Assembly: GCA_007258455.2 (NCBI GenBank) | Contig: VDFB02139098.1 | Coordinates: 35,305-99,304, forward strand | Direction: 5' to 3' | DNA: 64,000 nucleotides | From: Sequoia sempervirens | Taxonomy: Eukaryota; Streptophyta; Pinopsida; Cupressales; Cupressaceae | In this document: positions 36,775-49,689 of the stretch, piece after piece | Numbering within the stretch: position 1 is the stretch's first letter | Layout of the letters: each line of letters starts with the position of its first letter | Notes under the pieces: generated by a model | The model's database searches: none | What the model saw: the letters and a program-made list of their open reading frames with translations, nothing else | Told to the model about the DNA's origin: nothing | Made by a program: the position numbers and the translations under genes

Positions 36775-37986
36775 ATGGCAAGTTTGGAACAAAGTATAGA
36801 CGTCCATTAAAGCATTAGGGATTATTCAATATGCTCTAGTAGACATGTATGCAAACTGTGGAAACATAGACAAGGCACGTCAACTGTTTGACAGGATACC
36901 ACAAAGAAATCCGGTCTCATGGAATGTTATTCTATTCTTGCAGGATATGGACAGAATGCGTTTGCTGAAAAGGATTTATAGATTTCCAATCAAATTTAAT
37001 CACCAGATGTAAATCAAAACTCCGCAATCTTTGCCAACATCCTCCCTACCTATGCCAAAAGAGCTTTGGAACGGGATATGGGCATCCATCATAGCATAAA
37101 GAAAACCATTTTTCTGTCAGATGGTGTAGCTACAACCGCCCTGGTAGACATGTACGCAAAATGTGGAAGCATAGACAACGCACGTGAACTCTTTGACCAA
37201 ATGCCTCAAAAAAATATGATCTCATGGAATGCCATGATTGCAGGGTATGCACAAAAGGGGTTTGTTGAAATGGCTTTAGAAACTTTCAAGCAAATGCAAT
37301 TGGCATGTGTACAGCCAAACTTCGCAACCTTTTCCAACATCCTCCTTGACAACGCAAAATGTGGAAGCATAGACAACGCACGTGAACTCTTTGACCAAAT
37401 GCCTCAAAAAAATATGATCTCATGGAATGCCATGATTGCAGGGTATGCACAAAAGGGGTTTGTTGAAATGGCTTTAGAAACTTTCAAGCAAATGCAATTG
37501 GCATGTGTACAGCCAAACTTCGCAACCTTTTCCAACATCCTCCTTGCCTATGCCAAAATGGGAGCTTTGGAACAGGGTGTGGACATCCATCAAAGCATAA
37601 AGGATTGAGAATTTTTGTAAGCTAAACCTATGGTGGATGTGTGGATGTATTTTCTTGCTGCCTGCAGATCACATATGAATACAGGCTTAGGATTATTTAC
37701 ACCACTACTATTTTTTATTTGGATCTTAAAAAAATTGACTTGTGTTTTTTCAAGCATCCATGCAGTAGTAGACAGGTGGTGTGAGCGAATGGTAAGGAGA
37801 TTGATGAAGGATAAGGAATTAACAAGCTCTCTGGATGTATTGAACGCCATGTGCTTATTTTGTAGGAGACAGATGACATACACAGACATAGTAAATCTAT
37901 GCAAAGTTGGAGAAATTGGCTTGGGAGATGAAGGCAATTGGGTAGTTTCTAGAAGTAAGACACTTAGTGGTGTGGAAAAGGAGTGA
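36775..37986 (+). pseudogene. PPR (PLS-class) pseudogene, left arm
   Basis: PPR proteins bind organellar RNA; PLS-class members usually direct C-to-U editing. The frame opens MASLEQSIDVH and stops at once (TAA near 36808), a stop shared with the inverted copy. Motifs then appear as [20 protein letters not shown] and PQRNPVSWN, with a frameshift near 36940. The longest open part, about 37066-37608, contains TALVDMYAKCGSIDNARELF, QKNMISWNAMIAGYAQKG and FKQMQLACVQPNFATFSNIL, followed by GALEQGVDIHQSIKD and TGA. After it, 37630-37986 reads MVDVWMYFLAACRSHMNTGL and WCERMVRRLMKDK, a fragment of an E-type tail with an 'LLAACR.H' block. No full-length frame exists. Confidence 0.9.
37154..37549 (+). 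repeat. Exact 198-bp tandem duplication of two PPR motifs
   Basis: The units 37154-37351 and 37352-37549 appear identical except at the last two or three bases. 198 bp is 66 codons, equal to one S (31) plus one P (35) PPR motif, so the reading frame is kept. The inverted copy at 58286-58100 has only one such unit, so the duplication came after the palindrome formed. Confidence 0.93.
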
Positions 37987-40473
37987 AAAAAATTATTTCT
38001 CTACCACCATAGTGAAAAGATGTCAATTTCTTTTGGTTTTCTAGACATGCCTGTTGCAACAATTATTAATCTTGTTAAGAACCTTTGAGTATGTGTTAAT
38101 TGTCACAATGAAATGAAATTTATCTCCAAGATTTTTGCAATTCTTATTTTTAATGATTAGTTTAGTTGATTTCATGAAGAGGAAATGAATTCACTTGCAT
38201 GGACATTTTTCCATAAATCAATCAAAGGCCTTGTAATTCATGAGAATTAATTTCATTAATGAAGTTATTTTGAAAATATTTACTTATGATAAACCTTAAT
38301 ATATGGGTTCCTAAGTTGGTTTGATTATCCTAGAATGCTTATGAACATTCTCTAATAAAGTTTCCACTTATTTATGTCTTGCAACACCATTTCTAGTTTA
38401 AGATAAAACTAGAGAACTCCTTTATTGATGTTTGTCCTTTTGAGCCTATTGTGCTTCTAATTCTTTTTTAGTTCAATTTTGTTGCCTATAGAGTCCTTCA
38501 TTGATATTTGAACAAAGACTTATATTTTTTCCCTATAGTTTTTATGTGATATCTTTGTCTTGCCCCTTTCTAGGTGATGTTGGAGCCTATATTAGTAAGT
38601 GTAAATTTATCCAAGTTGAGTGCTTCATTTCTTAATAGGACAATATTTTGGCCACCATCTATAACCAATCTAAGAATTCATTCAATAGACCTCCTTATTA
38701 AAAATGTTCTTGTTGTAGTGTTTTGTCTTTCAGTATACTCGTCACATGCCTAAATATCTCAAACTATAGAAATTTCTAAGTGTTAGAGGTGATTATGTCT
38801 ATTTGTAGCTTTTATTAGGTTTTTTAGTTTTCTCTTGCTAATATTTTTTCCCTCCATTCCTTGAAACCTAGCATTTCCATTTCTTTTCGAGACCTTTGGC
38901 TACTTCTCATTACCTAGGTACTTTATCATAGCTTTACCCACCTTTCAACTCCCTACTTTGTCTTTTCCTTTGGCCTTAGGATTTTAGGTCTCCATATAAT
39001 AATGTACTTCTTAAGCTATAAGACTAATCAATGGACCTCAATTATTATCCACTTACAATTTTCCATGTTTCCTCTTCTTTTGCATTGATTCACCATCCTT
39101 AATTCCTAATATGAAGATTCACTTTTCCTTTAAGTCTCAAAATCTTGGGCTTTTAGTATTTTCCCTACTCATTCCCTCAACTCACTTCCCATCTCCCTTC
39201 CTTCTTGTGGAACCCATACTTGTAGGATTAGTTAGACCATCATATCCAAAAGGTAAAATGTATGTGGAAAAACTAATCTCTAAACCTTGAAAGGCTTCCA
39301 CAGTATGTCCTTCATTCTTTTTCCTTCTAGCATTTGGCACACTGCATTACCGATCCTTAACCCATTTCTCTTGAGTCATAGAGTTTTGGACTTCAATATT
39401 TTCCTTGACCAAAAGGTACATCTAGCACTCTATATGCCTAATCCTTGATCCCTTTCCTTTATCCTTTTTTTCCATATTATTTAGTGGTATCATATTTTCC
39501 CTCACCTTGATCAGACTTCTTCTTCCATCAGTATTGAGTATCCCTTTCCTTGATCTTCACTCTTCCTTGCATATTTTACTTTCAAACTCCTAACATTCTT
39601 TATACAACCTTCCCTAAAAGTAAGTTAGCTTGTGGTAAACCTAAAGACTAATCACAATATGACACACGTCTTACGTGCACTTAACCACCCAAAGCAAGTG
39701 GGAAGATGCATTTGATGTAATTAAATTTTACAGCATCCTTATCCAAGCAATGATTTACTTGTGAATTCAATTCTAAAAATTAAAAGAGTAACTGATCAAA
39801 AGGCCTATGTATCTTTAAGTAACCTATACACCTAGCCAAGCAACCTCTATCCATATCCAAGCAATGTTTATTCCTTTTCACACCCCCACATTATAAATAG
39901 CTGTAGGGTTAGCCTTAGATAGATAGGAAATCTACCTTTAAAATTCTTAGAGATTATCTTGCAAGGACCACCTTCACTAATGATCTATATATCTACCAAT
40001 AAAATTTCCCAAATTTCCTTAGTCCTATGCAATGATCTAGCCCTTGAAAAAGGATTTTAGACTAAGGCATGATGTCCCTATAAATGACTTTATAAAAATT
40101 CTAAAGGGTAGTTGGATCTATTCCTATTAAATTTGAAAATAAAAAGAGCAGCCTAATGGGGACTAGTGATGAAAACCCATAAATACACTAGAAGTTAAGT
40201 CCTCTAAAATTAACCTAGTAGAATATAAAATAAGATAAAGATCATTATAGGTATTAAAAAGAAAGTTGTGATAATATTGGGTGTCTTGTAATAAATTAAG
40301 GTATTAAAAATAAAGGAGTTAAGGATGGATAAATTAAATCAATTAAATATTTATGAAAATTTTGATAATAAGATAGTAAAAGAATTTATTGGTGAGATCA
40401 AGATACACTTTGAAGAGAATTTAATTGTCATGATAGAAAAGAAGAAGGAATAACATTGAAACCGTCCCAAGCC
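37957..40473. other. Unpaired spacer of the PPR palindrome, no gene recognised
   Basis: AT/TC-rich sequence without open frames or recognisable repeats, lying between the two PPR arms. Nothing here looks like a transposase. Confidence 0.55.
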
Positions 40474-40599
40474 ACTTCTGGAAACTAACCAATTACCTTC
40501 ATCTCCCAAGCCACTTTCTCCAACTTTGCATAGATTTACTATATCTGTGAATGTCATCTATCTCCTCACTACTACATCAAGGGGGTATTTAAGACAGTT

Positions 40600-40950
40600 T
40601 TTAAGACAATATTTGAGTATATTGTCTTAAATTGAGACAAAAAAAAAGTTGTTTATTGTCTCAAGTATTGTCTTTAAGGGGGTGTCTCTATAAAGACAAT
40701 ATGACATAGAAGTATTTTTGTCTCTTTAAAGACAATATGAAATTGTCTCTATAAAGACAATATGACATAGATGTATTTTTGTCTCTTTAGAGACAATTTC
40801 ACATTTGTCTCTTTAGAGACAATTTCACTTTTGTCTCTTTAGAGACAATTTCACTTTTGTCTCTTGAAAGACAATAGTTGGGATTAAAGACATTGTCTCT
40901 ACAGAGACAATATGTAAAAATTGTTTCTTTAGAGACAATATGTAAAAATG
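40600..40950. repeat. CACTA left subterminal repeats (TTGTCTCTTTAGAGACAA)
   Basis: Ten or more copies of TTGTCTC and its complement GAGACAA occur, many joined as the 18-bp palindrome TTGTCTCTTTAGAGACAA with 'tttcactt' spacers (40780-40870). Arrays like this are transposase-binding regions in CACTA elements. The right end has GAGACAATG repeats at 57558-57740. Confidence 0.88.
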
Positions 40951-41388
40951 TATTAAAAAAATAAACAATTCAATGTTTTCAAATTCTCGTCGTCCTCCTA
41001 TTTGTTGGAGTTTTTATTTTTTATTTTTCAAATGCGATGGAAAATTATAATAGAAATTATCAATGATTTTGAAGTTGGAACAATGAACAGTTGTTGAATA
41101 CACAAAGCATAATGTTCATAAAAAACAAAGAAAATAATGCATCCTAATCCAAATTCATAAAGTAAATGCCAATAAGTATTTTTTTATTTATAGTTTATAA
41201 ACTTGTTCATACAATCATAAGCAACACGTACGTCATAACATGACATACACAAACGATTCATTTCTAGGAAAGAGAAAATGTTAATATTTTCCTAAAAGCC
41301 ATTGGAATATACCCAACTACCAGCATAACTCTTTCGAGCATGGCAAGGTAGCTTGACAAAGAGTTGACTCAATTGTCTGGACTGGACA

Positions 41389-41620
41389 ATTTTGCTTCAG
41401 AACGGGAACTTTCTTCTTGCATGCTTATGTATGGTCCTTCAAAGGCTGATAACTTTTCATTGTAACAATCCACTAAATCATGTACTTTGTTATTGATGAA
41501 CGACAAGATTTCCAAATTGTCTTTGAGCATAACACAGCCTTTCAAGATTTTGATATGATTTTGGAGAGAGTTGAATTCTTCCTTTAAGATAATCAATACG
41601 GTGAAAGCAAAATTTTCCTG
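41389..41620 (-). pseudogene. Captured C-terminal exon of an unidentified protein
   Basis: The minus strand after 'cttgcag' (41621-41627) reads ENFAFTVLIILKEEFNSLQN, then HIKILKGCVMLKDNLEILSF, VHDLVDCYNEKLSAFEG and SSRSEAKLSSPDN, ending at a TGA. Composition and the acceptor make this a real exon, probably the last of a gene. A preceding exon with donor GTAAGT may be 41846-41940 (QLKIAQFAAQLEQ). The pieces look alpha-helical, possibly coiled coil. The family is not recognised. Confidence 0.45.
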
Positions 41621-43085
41621 CAAGCAAACAATATTAGATTTAACAAGTAAATCCATTTGCATTATTCATTTAAAGAACCACAAATCCACAAGTCTCTACA
41701 CATTAACTGAAAATAATAAATCTGCAAATCAAACCCCAAAAAAATATCCAATTATAAGCAACCACTACACTAGTCATTTGATAGCCCAAAAGTGAAAATA
41801 TGTGATCCCAAAAAACTTTCACAAATATTTTCTTTCATATAACTTACTGCTCAAGCTGGGCTGCAAACTGTGCAATTTTAAGTTGGCACTGGTTAGTCGT
41901 ACTAGTAACTTCTTCACCTTGATAGAGCCCTGCAACTCACTCAAACTATTCCAAAGCCAGTTCCAAAGTTTCTTCAGATTCATATATTTCACCGAATTCT
42001 TGTAGAAAACAATATTTTCAAGTACATTGGAAATCTAAATTATGGAATTTGACTTCTAAATTTCCAAATCAAAATCTGGTTGATGACCTCCAATATCCCA
42101 ATTGAAGTATAAAACTCTAGAAACCAATAGATCTGATAGATACATGAAATTCTAACTTTATAAATTATAAACAATAAAATTCTGCTTAGACACAACCAAC
42201 ACACAGAACAACCAAAACTCTCAGGTAAGCCAATTTCAATTATGATGCTAAGGTAAATCAATCACAGAAAAAAAACTAAATGGACAAGGAAAATCTCTAT
42301 GAAATTTAGTGTAATGAAGAACAGTTTAGAAGCTGTGATAGTTTTAGCATAACAAGGAGTACAATACAAGAAACAGCTGTGAGAAGAAGTACCAAGAACT
42401 GGAAGTTACAGCCATCTCCCACTTTAAGAAAAAGACACAAAATAATGGACTGGAAAGAGAGGACAGCCATAGTAGTGCCAAAACTAGTGTTGACCTTAGA
42501 AACTACTATCTTTGGGTCACCATTCAAATTCAAGGAGGACTGTTTGGTCTTTGCTCTATCTATGACCCCAATCACCTCTTAATATGACCTAAGTTTGGAA
42601 ATGGATGAGGTATAACTCACCATTATAGATTGGCTTCTCAAGGGAAACTTTAACATGGTTGAATACTCTTTTGACATATGTTGGAGTAACAACTCACACT
42701 TGTCTTGAGTTAAATTTGATGCTTCTAGATCTTAGCCCATAATTCTTTGGGTGTTTTTGACTCATTCACTAGATTTGTATAAATAGTTAAAATCACCATT
42801 GGTCCACTTGGAGTAATCATAAAGATAGATTCTTCAGAAAATGAGTAGATTAGACTACATTAATCTCTAATGGTTCAAACAAGTTCAAACTTAAGCACCC
42901 TTACCTAGATTAGAGTTCAAATGCTGGAATTGATTCCAGATAAAATTTGCATGCTAATAACACATTCTTCTTGCTCTTCAACTTGAAAGCAAATGTAAGA
43001 CAACCTTTAGATAATTTATACTATAATTATTAACAATCAACAGATTAACATTCTAACATTAAAAAATGCCAGCATATTGTACTAC

Positions 43086-43168
43086 CTCAGGATGCACAAT
43101 TCCAAATGCCCCAATGCTCTTCCCTTTAAACATAATATTTGCTTGTCTACTAAGGAAAAACTTGGCTC
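43086..43168 (-). pseudogene. Phenylalanyl-tRNA synthetase beta exon fragment, downstream
   Basis: The minus-strand exon lies between 'gattgcag' and GTAGT. It reads EP, then after a 1-nt deletion KFFLSRQANIMFKGKSIGAF and GIVHPE. This matches the C-terminal part of the cytosolic (eukaryotic/archaeal type) PheRS beta chain, where a 'GRQA' block is followed by 'KGK.IG.FGIVHPEV'. The 83-nt length is one short of a whole number of codons, so the frame is broken. No downstream exon (the 'NFDIPDPCS' block) was found. Confidence 0.85.
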
Positions 43169-43309
43169 CTGCAATCAGAAAACATCAGAGCAATGTTATT
43201 TATAAATTTCAGTTAAGTGTTTATGCTAGATATGACTACTAGAATATTCAAAGAAAGTTCATTATCCTTTTTCCCCTATACTAATTAAACAAAACCATTT
43301 GAATCTTAC

Positions 43310-43405
43310 ATGAGATGGCCTTATATAATAGCCTGAGTTATCTCCAACTGAAACAAACGGTACACCGACAACTTCCATAATTCTGTCCACCAGACCATGA
43401 ATTAC
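43310..43405 (-). pseudogene. Phenylalanyl-tRNA synthetase beta exon fragment, upstream
   Basis: This 32-codon exon reads VIHGLVDRIMEVVGVPFVSV then GDNSGYYIRPSH, preceded by 'cctgtag' and followed by GTAAGA. In PheRS beta this segment ('HGL.DRIME') lies directly upstream of the block in the 43086 exon, so exon order and strand are conserved. The intron (43169-43309) was kept, so capture was from genomic DNA, not from mRNA. The rest of the synthetase is missing. Confidence 0.85.
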
Positions 43406-46400
43406 CTACAGGAATCAACAAGTAAAACATGCAATGAGAAAATGTAGGGTATCTCAAACTTAATACTAAGAACTCCTTTTGTCCCCAATGCCTGAAAGCA
43501 TAAAGGCCTTTCTATAGGATGAAATGATCAAATTTCAATTTTATAGTGTAACAAATTTATTTCCAGTCAAGAGGAGTTCCATTCATTCAATTGTTTAAAA
43601 CAATGAAACAGAAAAGTATCTGTCATATTAGACATAAAAATATATTTAATGCTCTTCAAGGAAACAAATCCTATGACAGATATATATAGATAGCAGAAAT
43701 AAATGACTGAAAAGACAAAATAGGAAAGCGGGAAAACAATTCAATATTTAAAGTATTTCAACATGAATTATAAGAAACACCCCTTAATTGATAAACTTAC
43801 ATATGAGACCTCTCGTTGGTAGTCAAAGTCAGACCTCAAACCTCACCATAGGTCATTCACCCCCAGAGCATGAACTTGAGATGAGGGGGGCCGGCCAGTG
43901 ACATCATCCTCGCTCTTGCCTTGGGTCTTCACAAGCCCATGTCCAAGAGTTGAGGTACAAAGTTGGAGTTCCTAACTTTAAAGGACTGGTAAAAGCAGCC
44001 AAATGAAGAAACAGATATATCTCTTCAACCAAGGTGTTAGCTTATATTTTAGTTCTCAAGGATGAATGGGAGTGAAAAAATTAATTCTGCAATGAAGTAG
44101 TATGACAAGGAATTATCATGAAAAGATTGATTAGCTTCAAGAAACCTATTAGCAGTTCATCTACAAGTGACTCTTCAGGCTAGCAATCACTAGGCCTACC
44201 AATAATAATATTGATTCTAGTAAAGTTAGTAATATTGTTTCCATATAGAGATATAGAGATATTGTTCAAAAGTGATAAATAATTGTCTCAATGACACTTT
44301 TATATTACATCCACTCACAAAAGTGATAAATAATTGTCCTATTTTTATTGAAAAAAATTAACTTCGAATGTTGAAACCTTTGATATTGAAGAACAGTTGT
44401 TTTCTGAGGTGTAATTTGCAGAATTTAAATCCATACGGTTGCAGATATTTAAAAGTATGAAATTCTCAAATAGGAATTGAAAGTCGTTATAATGGGGAAG
44501 AAGATTGGAACGAGGTTCAGGAGAAGACCTGATAATCCTACACAGGGGAAGATGATCAAAAAAGTTAGATGGAAGCAAAAGGGAGCAACATATTTCCCAA
44601 GATATAAAAAATGATCCATTCCAACAAGCTTTGTTGGAGCTAAGTGATGGTGGGGGCATACAAAGGAAGGGGTCCGATATAGGGAAATGCTTGTGCGTGC
44701 CACATAACCATATTGCATAACTAAGTCCACCCCTATGTTCTCTTTAACCTTTGACTTGGGGTTTATTCTACCTTTTGTGAATTTATTTTTAATTTAATGT
44801 TTAAACCTAAGGTATGGATTATAATCTTTGCTGAACCAAATGACCAAAGAGTAAAACAGACCTCAACTATTAAGCCCAAAGGCAAGCATTTTGTGGTTTT
44901 AACAAAATAAGTATCCCTTTATAATGGCATCAAAGAGAATGAGGACATTTAACAATCAAAACACATACATTTATACACACCATATACTTTTATCTTTAAA
45001 AATGAAGATAACAAAACAAAAGACACAAGCACAGATTTGATTTTCTAATAAGGGTCTACTTTCTAAGCATAACTTTTATTGATCTAAATGAGAAACTTGC
45101 CCATAAATTTATGTAAGGTTAAACCGATCATTTGATATTTTCTTTGTCAATCTACCTATAACATAGTAAGTGAAATTCAATTAATTCAACATTTCAATCA
45201 ACAAAAAATATTATTACCGTTTTTCTCCTAGTATTTATTTAAAACTAAGTTACCAAATTGGTCAAAAACCTAGATGCTTGCAGGTATGATTTATTTCAAA
45301 ATTGGAAACAAGTTTGATTCACCTTTGGATTTAGCTAGGGCATGGATTTAATCACTCAAATTTGTGTGGAATTGTGCCTGAGTACTAGGGTGATTCCAGT
45401 TGTGTCAAAGTGATTTTGGAGCAATTCTCGATGGCAGACATCATTTGCAACTTGTTTTGTTTGGATTTTGACCATCAAAAATGCATCCTAAACCCTAAAC
45501 TAACATTCATAGCACTTTCTAGCAAAATAGCACCACATTTGGAAAGAAGAAACAACAAAACCACAAGCAACTCCCTATTGCAGGCTTTTTTGCAGCTAGG
45601 AAAACTTCTAGCAAAGATGATAGATGAATAGATGACTTCTAGCAAAAGACAATGGTTGCACCCTAGATAATGCTTCAAAATAATATAAAGATTTAGCAAT
45701 AGTGAAAAAATAAAGATAAGTGACAGAAAACAAGCTTGATCCCTAATAGTGGCACATAGCATTGGGCCCCTACGTGCATTACTGTAGCAATATTGAATAA
45801 GTATAATGTAATTAAATTCGTAATATTTATGGTAGTTTTGTTTAGCATATGCATGATATGTGGTATTCTAAATTTAGTTCCTACCTTTTAGGCTACAGAT
45901 ATATATGATTTCTATATGTTTTTGTACCAATGTACAAAGAACATACCCAACCCAAAAAATTGTCATACTAGCATACATACCCATAGTAATCCCCAATTTC
46001 AATCCAGTAACTTAGATTTAAAACTTGGGAAGCAACTTCAAACAATTTTCAATTTTATGTTAGTTGCATCATTCAAATTTGACACTTCTTAAAAGATTGA
46101 ATTGAGGAAAGGTCACTGCATTTGGAGACATCAAGAAAGTCAATATGAGCATCTAAGTATTTCCTTGGAAGCAATCTCAAATGATTTGCTTGAAAGAGCC
46201 GATCAATTCTAGGACTGCATAGCTCAACTAAGGTCCAAGTTGCATATACAATAATCTAAGTACCACATCCCCTAAATTGCTCTATAAGCACTTGGCCACC
46301 CAAGCTCAATGGAACACATGCCAATATCCTTTTGAGTGCAAAAAGCTATGCTAACTAGCTTGAAACCTATCTAGAGACTAAGATGTTAAATACGAATGTT

Positions 46401-47206
46401 GCATGATACTCACATAAGAATACAACTTTTCTTATAGAAAAATATGATTGAAAATAAATACAAAACCCTATCATGCTATTGGACTTCAACTGTATTACAG
46501 CATTGCATACAAGGACAATGCAAAAACTTCTCCAAGAAATTAAACTGGTTATAATAAGATAATTAAAAATTTAAATGTATAACAAAATGCTGAAGAGTAC
46601 AGTCCAAGGAAATGTGATGTAGTGGTAATGGATAACCCTTGCAAGAGCTTGACAAATGCCTCTTGCCATAATAAGGAAACCTATAAGTTTATAATTCCAG
46701 CAGACATGCAGCAAAGCTGTGTTGTGACATTTATGGGAAACATTCGAATGTAAACCATGTTCAGGAATCTTAAGAATGTGGTCCAAGCTCACCCCACACC
46801 ATGTCAAAACCAGTCCATAACTTAACCCAAATGACCAAGTTAAAAATATTTTAAGGGCATGAAACATTTAAAAAGCATACCAACCATTGTCTAATGATGT
46901 TACAAGTGCATACTAAAAATTTTCCTTGTGGCAATAAACCTTGCCCAAAACTTTGACACAAAAACTGAAGGTTAAAGGTCACATCAAAGTCATGATGTGT
47001 AAGAACAAATGTTTGACAACATCAACTTGATTTCTATCTAAGGTAAGGAAATACTAAAACTGCATAAAACCAACACCATAATATTTCACAGACATACTAC
47101 AGTAACAGTTCTTTTTTGGCCAAAACTTACTCTTTTAAACACCCTAGAAAATCTGAACACCATACAAGCCCTCAAGAACTTCATGGTAACAAGTAATAAA
47201 AAGTAC

Positions 47207-47850
47207 CTGCAAGGCCAAGGCGGAGCTCCAAATCTTCTTCCTTTAAAACTGGTTCACGAACACTTTGTAGAGAAATAGAATTTCTTGCCTGTCCGTAATA
47301 AATCAGAGTGAATAACAGATTGTGATATAATAAAAGTAAAAACAACTTTGCATAATCTAATCGTAAAAGATTTTTATGCTAGATTGACATGACACAAGAA
47401 ATATCAGAAACAAGCTAGATTGTCAAGAACAGATTCTAGAGATTTCTTAGCATAAGGATAATACATGGTTACATTTTAGTCAATACAAACTATTTTCCAC
47501 TTGCTACAGCTAATATCTGTAGTCTGTTACAAAGTTAGAAAACTAAATTAGATACAAACTGAGAACTCCCATCATCAGATATGAAAGAATTGAAGCAGGA
47601 GAGATCCAATAAAGAAAGACATCCAATATAAAAATAATTAAACATAGACACATAATGCCATGAGACTTTCTTTTATCATACAACAAATAAAGTTTGGACC
47701 AACTAAAAAATGTTGAAAGTAGCATACCCAATTAAATGGCCCTGAAGTTGACATTACAACTTCATCATCATCGTCATCGTCATCATCCAGAACAAATATG
47801 GGGAGATTTGAGCCCATCTTCCAGTCGATTGCCAATGTGGCTTCCTTAAG
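47207..47850 (-). pseudogene. Captured exon pair of an unidentified gene (acidic stretch)
   Basis: Minus strand: about 47835-47733 reads AIDWKMGSNLPIFVLDDDDD, then DDDEVVMSTSGPFNW before GTATGC, and about 47290-47214 reads ARNSISLQSVREPVLKEED then LELRLGLA before GTACCTGC-like sequence. Donor- and acceptor-like sites and the run of eight Asp support true exons. A 5' exon with donor GTATGA may lie near 50038-50150. I do not recognise the protein. Confidence 0.35.
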
Positions 47851-48425
47851 TGACTTTGACTGCCCCCAATCTCAATTCCACTATAAAATTGTCCTTTGAC
47901 CTCAAACTGTTCATGACAGTGCTGTTACTTGATCATCACTACAGAGTTTTCAACAAACAAAAAAAATCATACTTGTCTCTCATCAACTTGCAGAGCAATA
48001 AACAAGAAAAACTTGCTATGAAGTCAAATAGCCCAAAAATTGACTACAGAATCCGCATTTCAAAACACCACTCAAAGCAAAAAAAAAAACAATCTCATAA
48101 ACTAGAAAAATTTACAAGAAAACAAGTAACTCAGACAACAAAAAAAAATGACCTGCCATTCTCAATACACTGAATTGTCTCGAAGGACTACAGATTTCTC
48201 ATGGCAAAATCAATAAAGTTAGAAGGCTTGAAAATGTAAGAATTGTACCCATGGTTTTCAGTCTTTGCTGACATAACTGCATATCACTTTTTAGATTATT
48301 TAGTGAGGGTTTGTTTTCAGGCCCCACACCACATTATAACATGTCTACTACTGGACTTAAAATTTCAAATTGCAAAGAATCAGCTCCGCCTGCAAGGATA
48401 CAACTCCAACTGCAATGATACCGCT

Positions 48426-48500
48426 TACTTCTTCACTACAATGTCACCTACAAGATTTAAACCTGGATCCCCAACATGAGAGCCCTATGGACCAACCAAT
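48426..48500 (-). mobile_element. tRNA-like SINE head
   Basis: The minus strand reads TTGAGCCCAATTGGTTGGTC, then CCATAGGGCTCTCATG and CCAGGTTTAAATCTTG. These fit tRNA-like A- and B-box regions with a D-arm-like stem. The body and tail were not delimited. Confidence 0.4.
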
Positions 48501-49593
48501 TGGGCTCAACCCCACAGATGGCATAACTGCACATCAATCCCAAAAAAAAATCTTTGAAAAGTAACCCACTTATTAAATCACCATCAAATTTATAAACTGT
48601 CTTTTCCTGCAACATTCACACAGAAAAAAAAAACACATTTCATTTAAAACTCTGTCATGACAGTGAATGCTCCAACATATCACTAACTTGCAGCTCAATG
48701 GACCAAAGGATATACAAGTTGCATTGCATACCAAACGAAGCATCCCACCCGTGATAACTTTAAAAACCTAACACGCCACAAAAGTATCCATATGCTTAAT
48801 GGATATATTAAAATACGATCCCAAAAAAGGATTTCTCAGAGCTTTTCTTCATAAGCTAAATGGTAGTTTTGTGTGACATTTCAAACCAAGCTACCCAACA
48901 TCCCATTAGGGTGACCAAATCAGATGACCCTGGTAAAATTAAAGGCACAACAGAAGTTGTCCAAGAGTTTGTGCACTAGTAAAAATGGGAGACGCTCATA
49001 TGCATGATTTCAATACTTTATAAATCTTGGGAAAACTCAGCAAGTTCCAAGCTGAGTGAAACATAGTGAGTCCAGCACTAATAATTCATTAATGAAACAC
49101 CATAAAAGAAAAGGAAAGAATAGCTTAAATCTGGTAATCTGCCCCTCTCTCCTTCATTTTAAGATCTAAATTTATGCTTTACAACATCCCCAGAAAAAGA
49201 AAGAGAGAGTACTTACTGCGTCATGAATTATTTTACAGTTTTAACTGATTCTGCTAAACTTTTGACTGAATTTGCTAGAGTTTTGACAGATTTAATTCTA
49301 CGAGTATTACTGCTAAAGTTTCGACAGACCTTGACCCCACAATAAGTTCGCTGAGTTCAAGCTGTTTACCCCCAACCCCAAAGCAAGGCTGCCTAGTCCA
49401 AATTGAATCAGAATCTTGATACTATGCAACTGCATAAGGGCGTGACTCAGATTTCAATCCGCCTCATCGTAATAAGGCAGCACATAACCCTAGCGGAACG
49501 TAAATTACCCCACACTACTTTAAAGGCATAAAAAACACAAGAAAACCCACACTGGAAGTGATAAGGAGACAATTGGCAGAAAGAATGAGACAA

Positions 49594-49689
49594 GTATAAG
49601 CGCAAATATAGCTTGAGCAATAATAATATTGCCTGCATCGAGTAGAAGCGCAAATATAGCTTGAATAATAATAATATTGCCTGCATCGT
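49594..49689. repeat. 48-bp tandem duplication
   Basis: The segment containing AGCGCAAATATAGCTTGA and ATAATATTGCCTGCATCG occurs twice, starting at about 49599 and 49647, period 48 bp, with two small differences. Confidence 0.85.

Noticed and set aside
40600..40950. CRISPR-like array of regularly spaced repeats
   Set aside because: The repeats are palindromic TTGTCTC/GAGACAA units with near-identical spacers at the end of a CACTA transposon in a plant genome.
42306..42582. 89-codon minus-strand open frame with a hydrophobic stretch
   Set aside because: It could be a captured membrane-protein exon, but no family, start or splice context could be supported.
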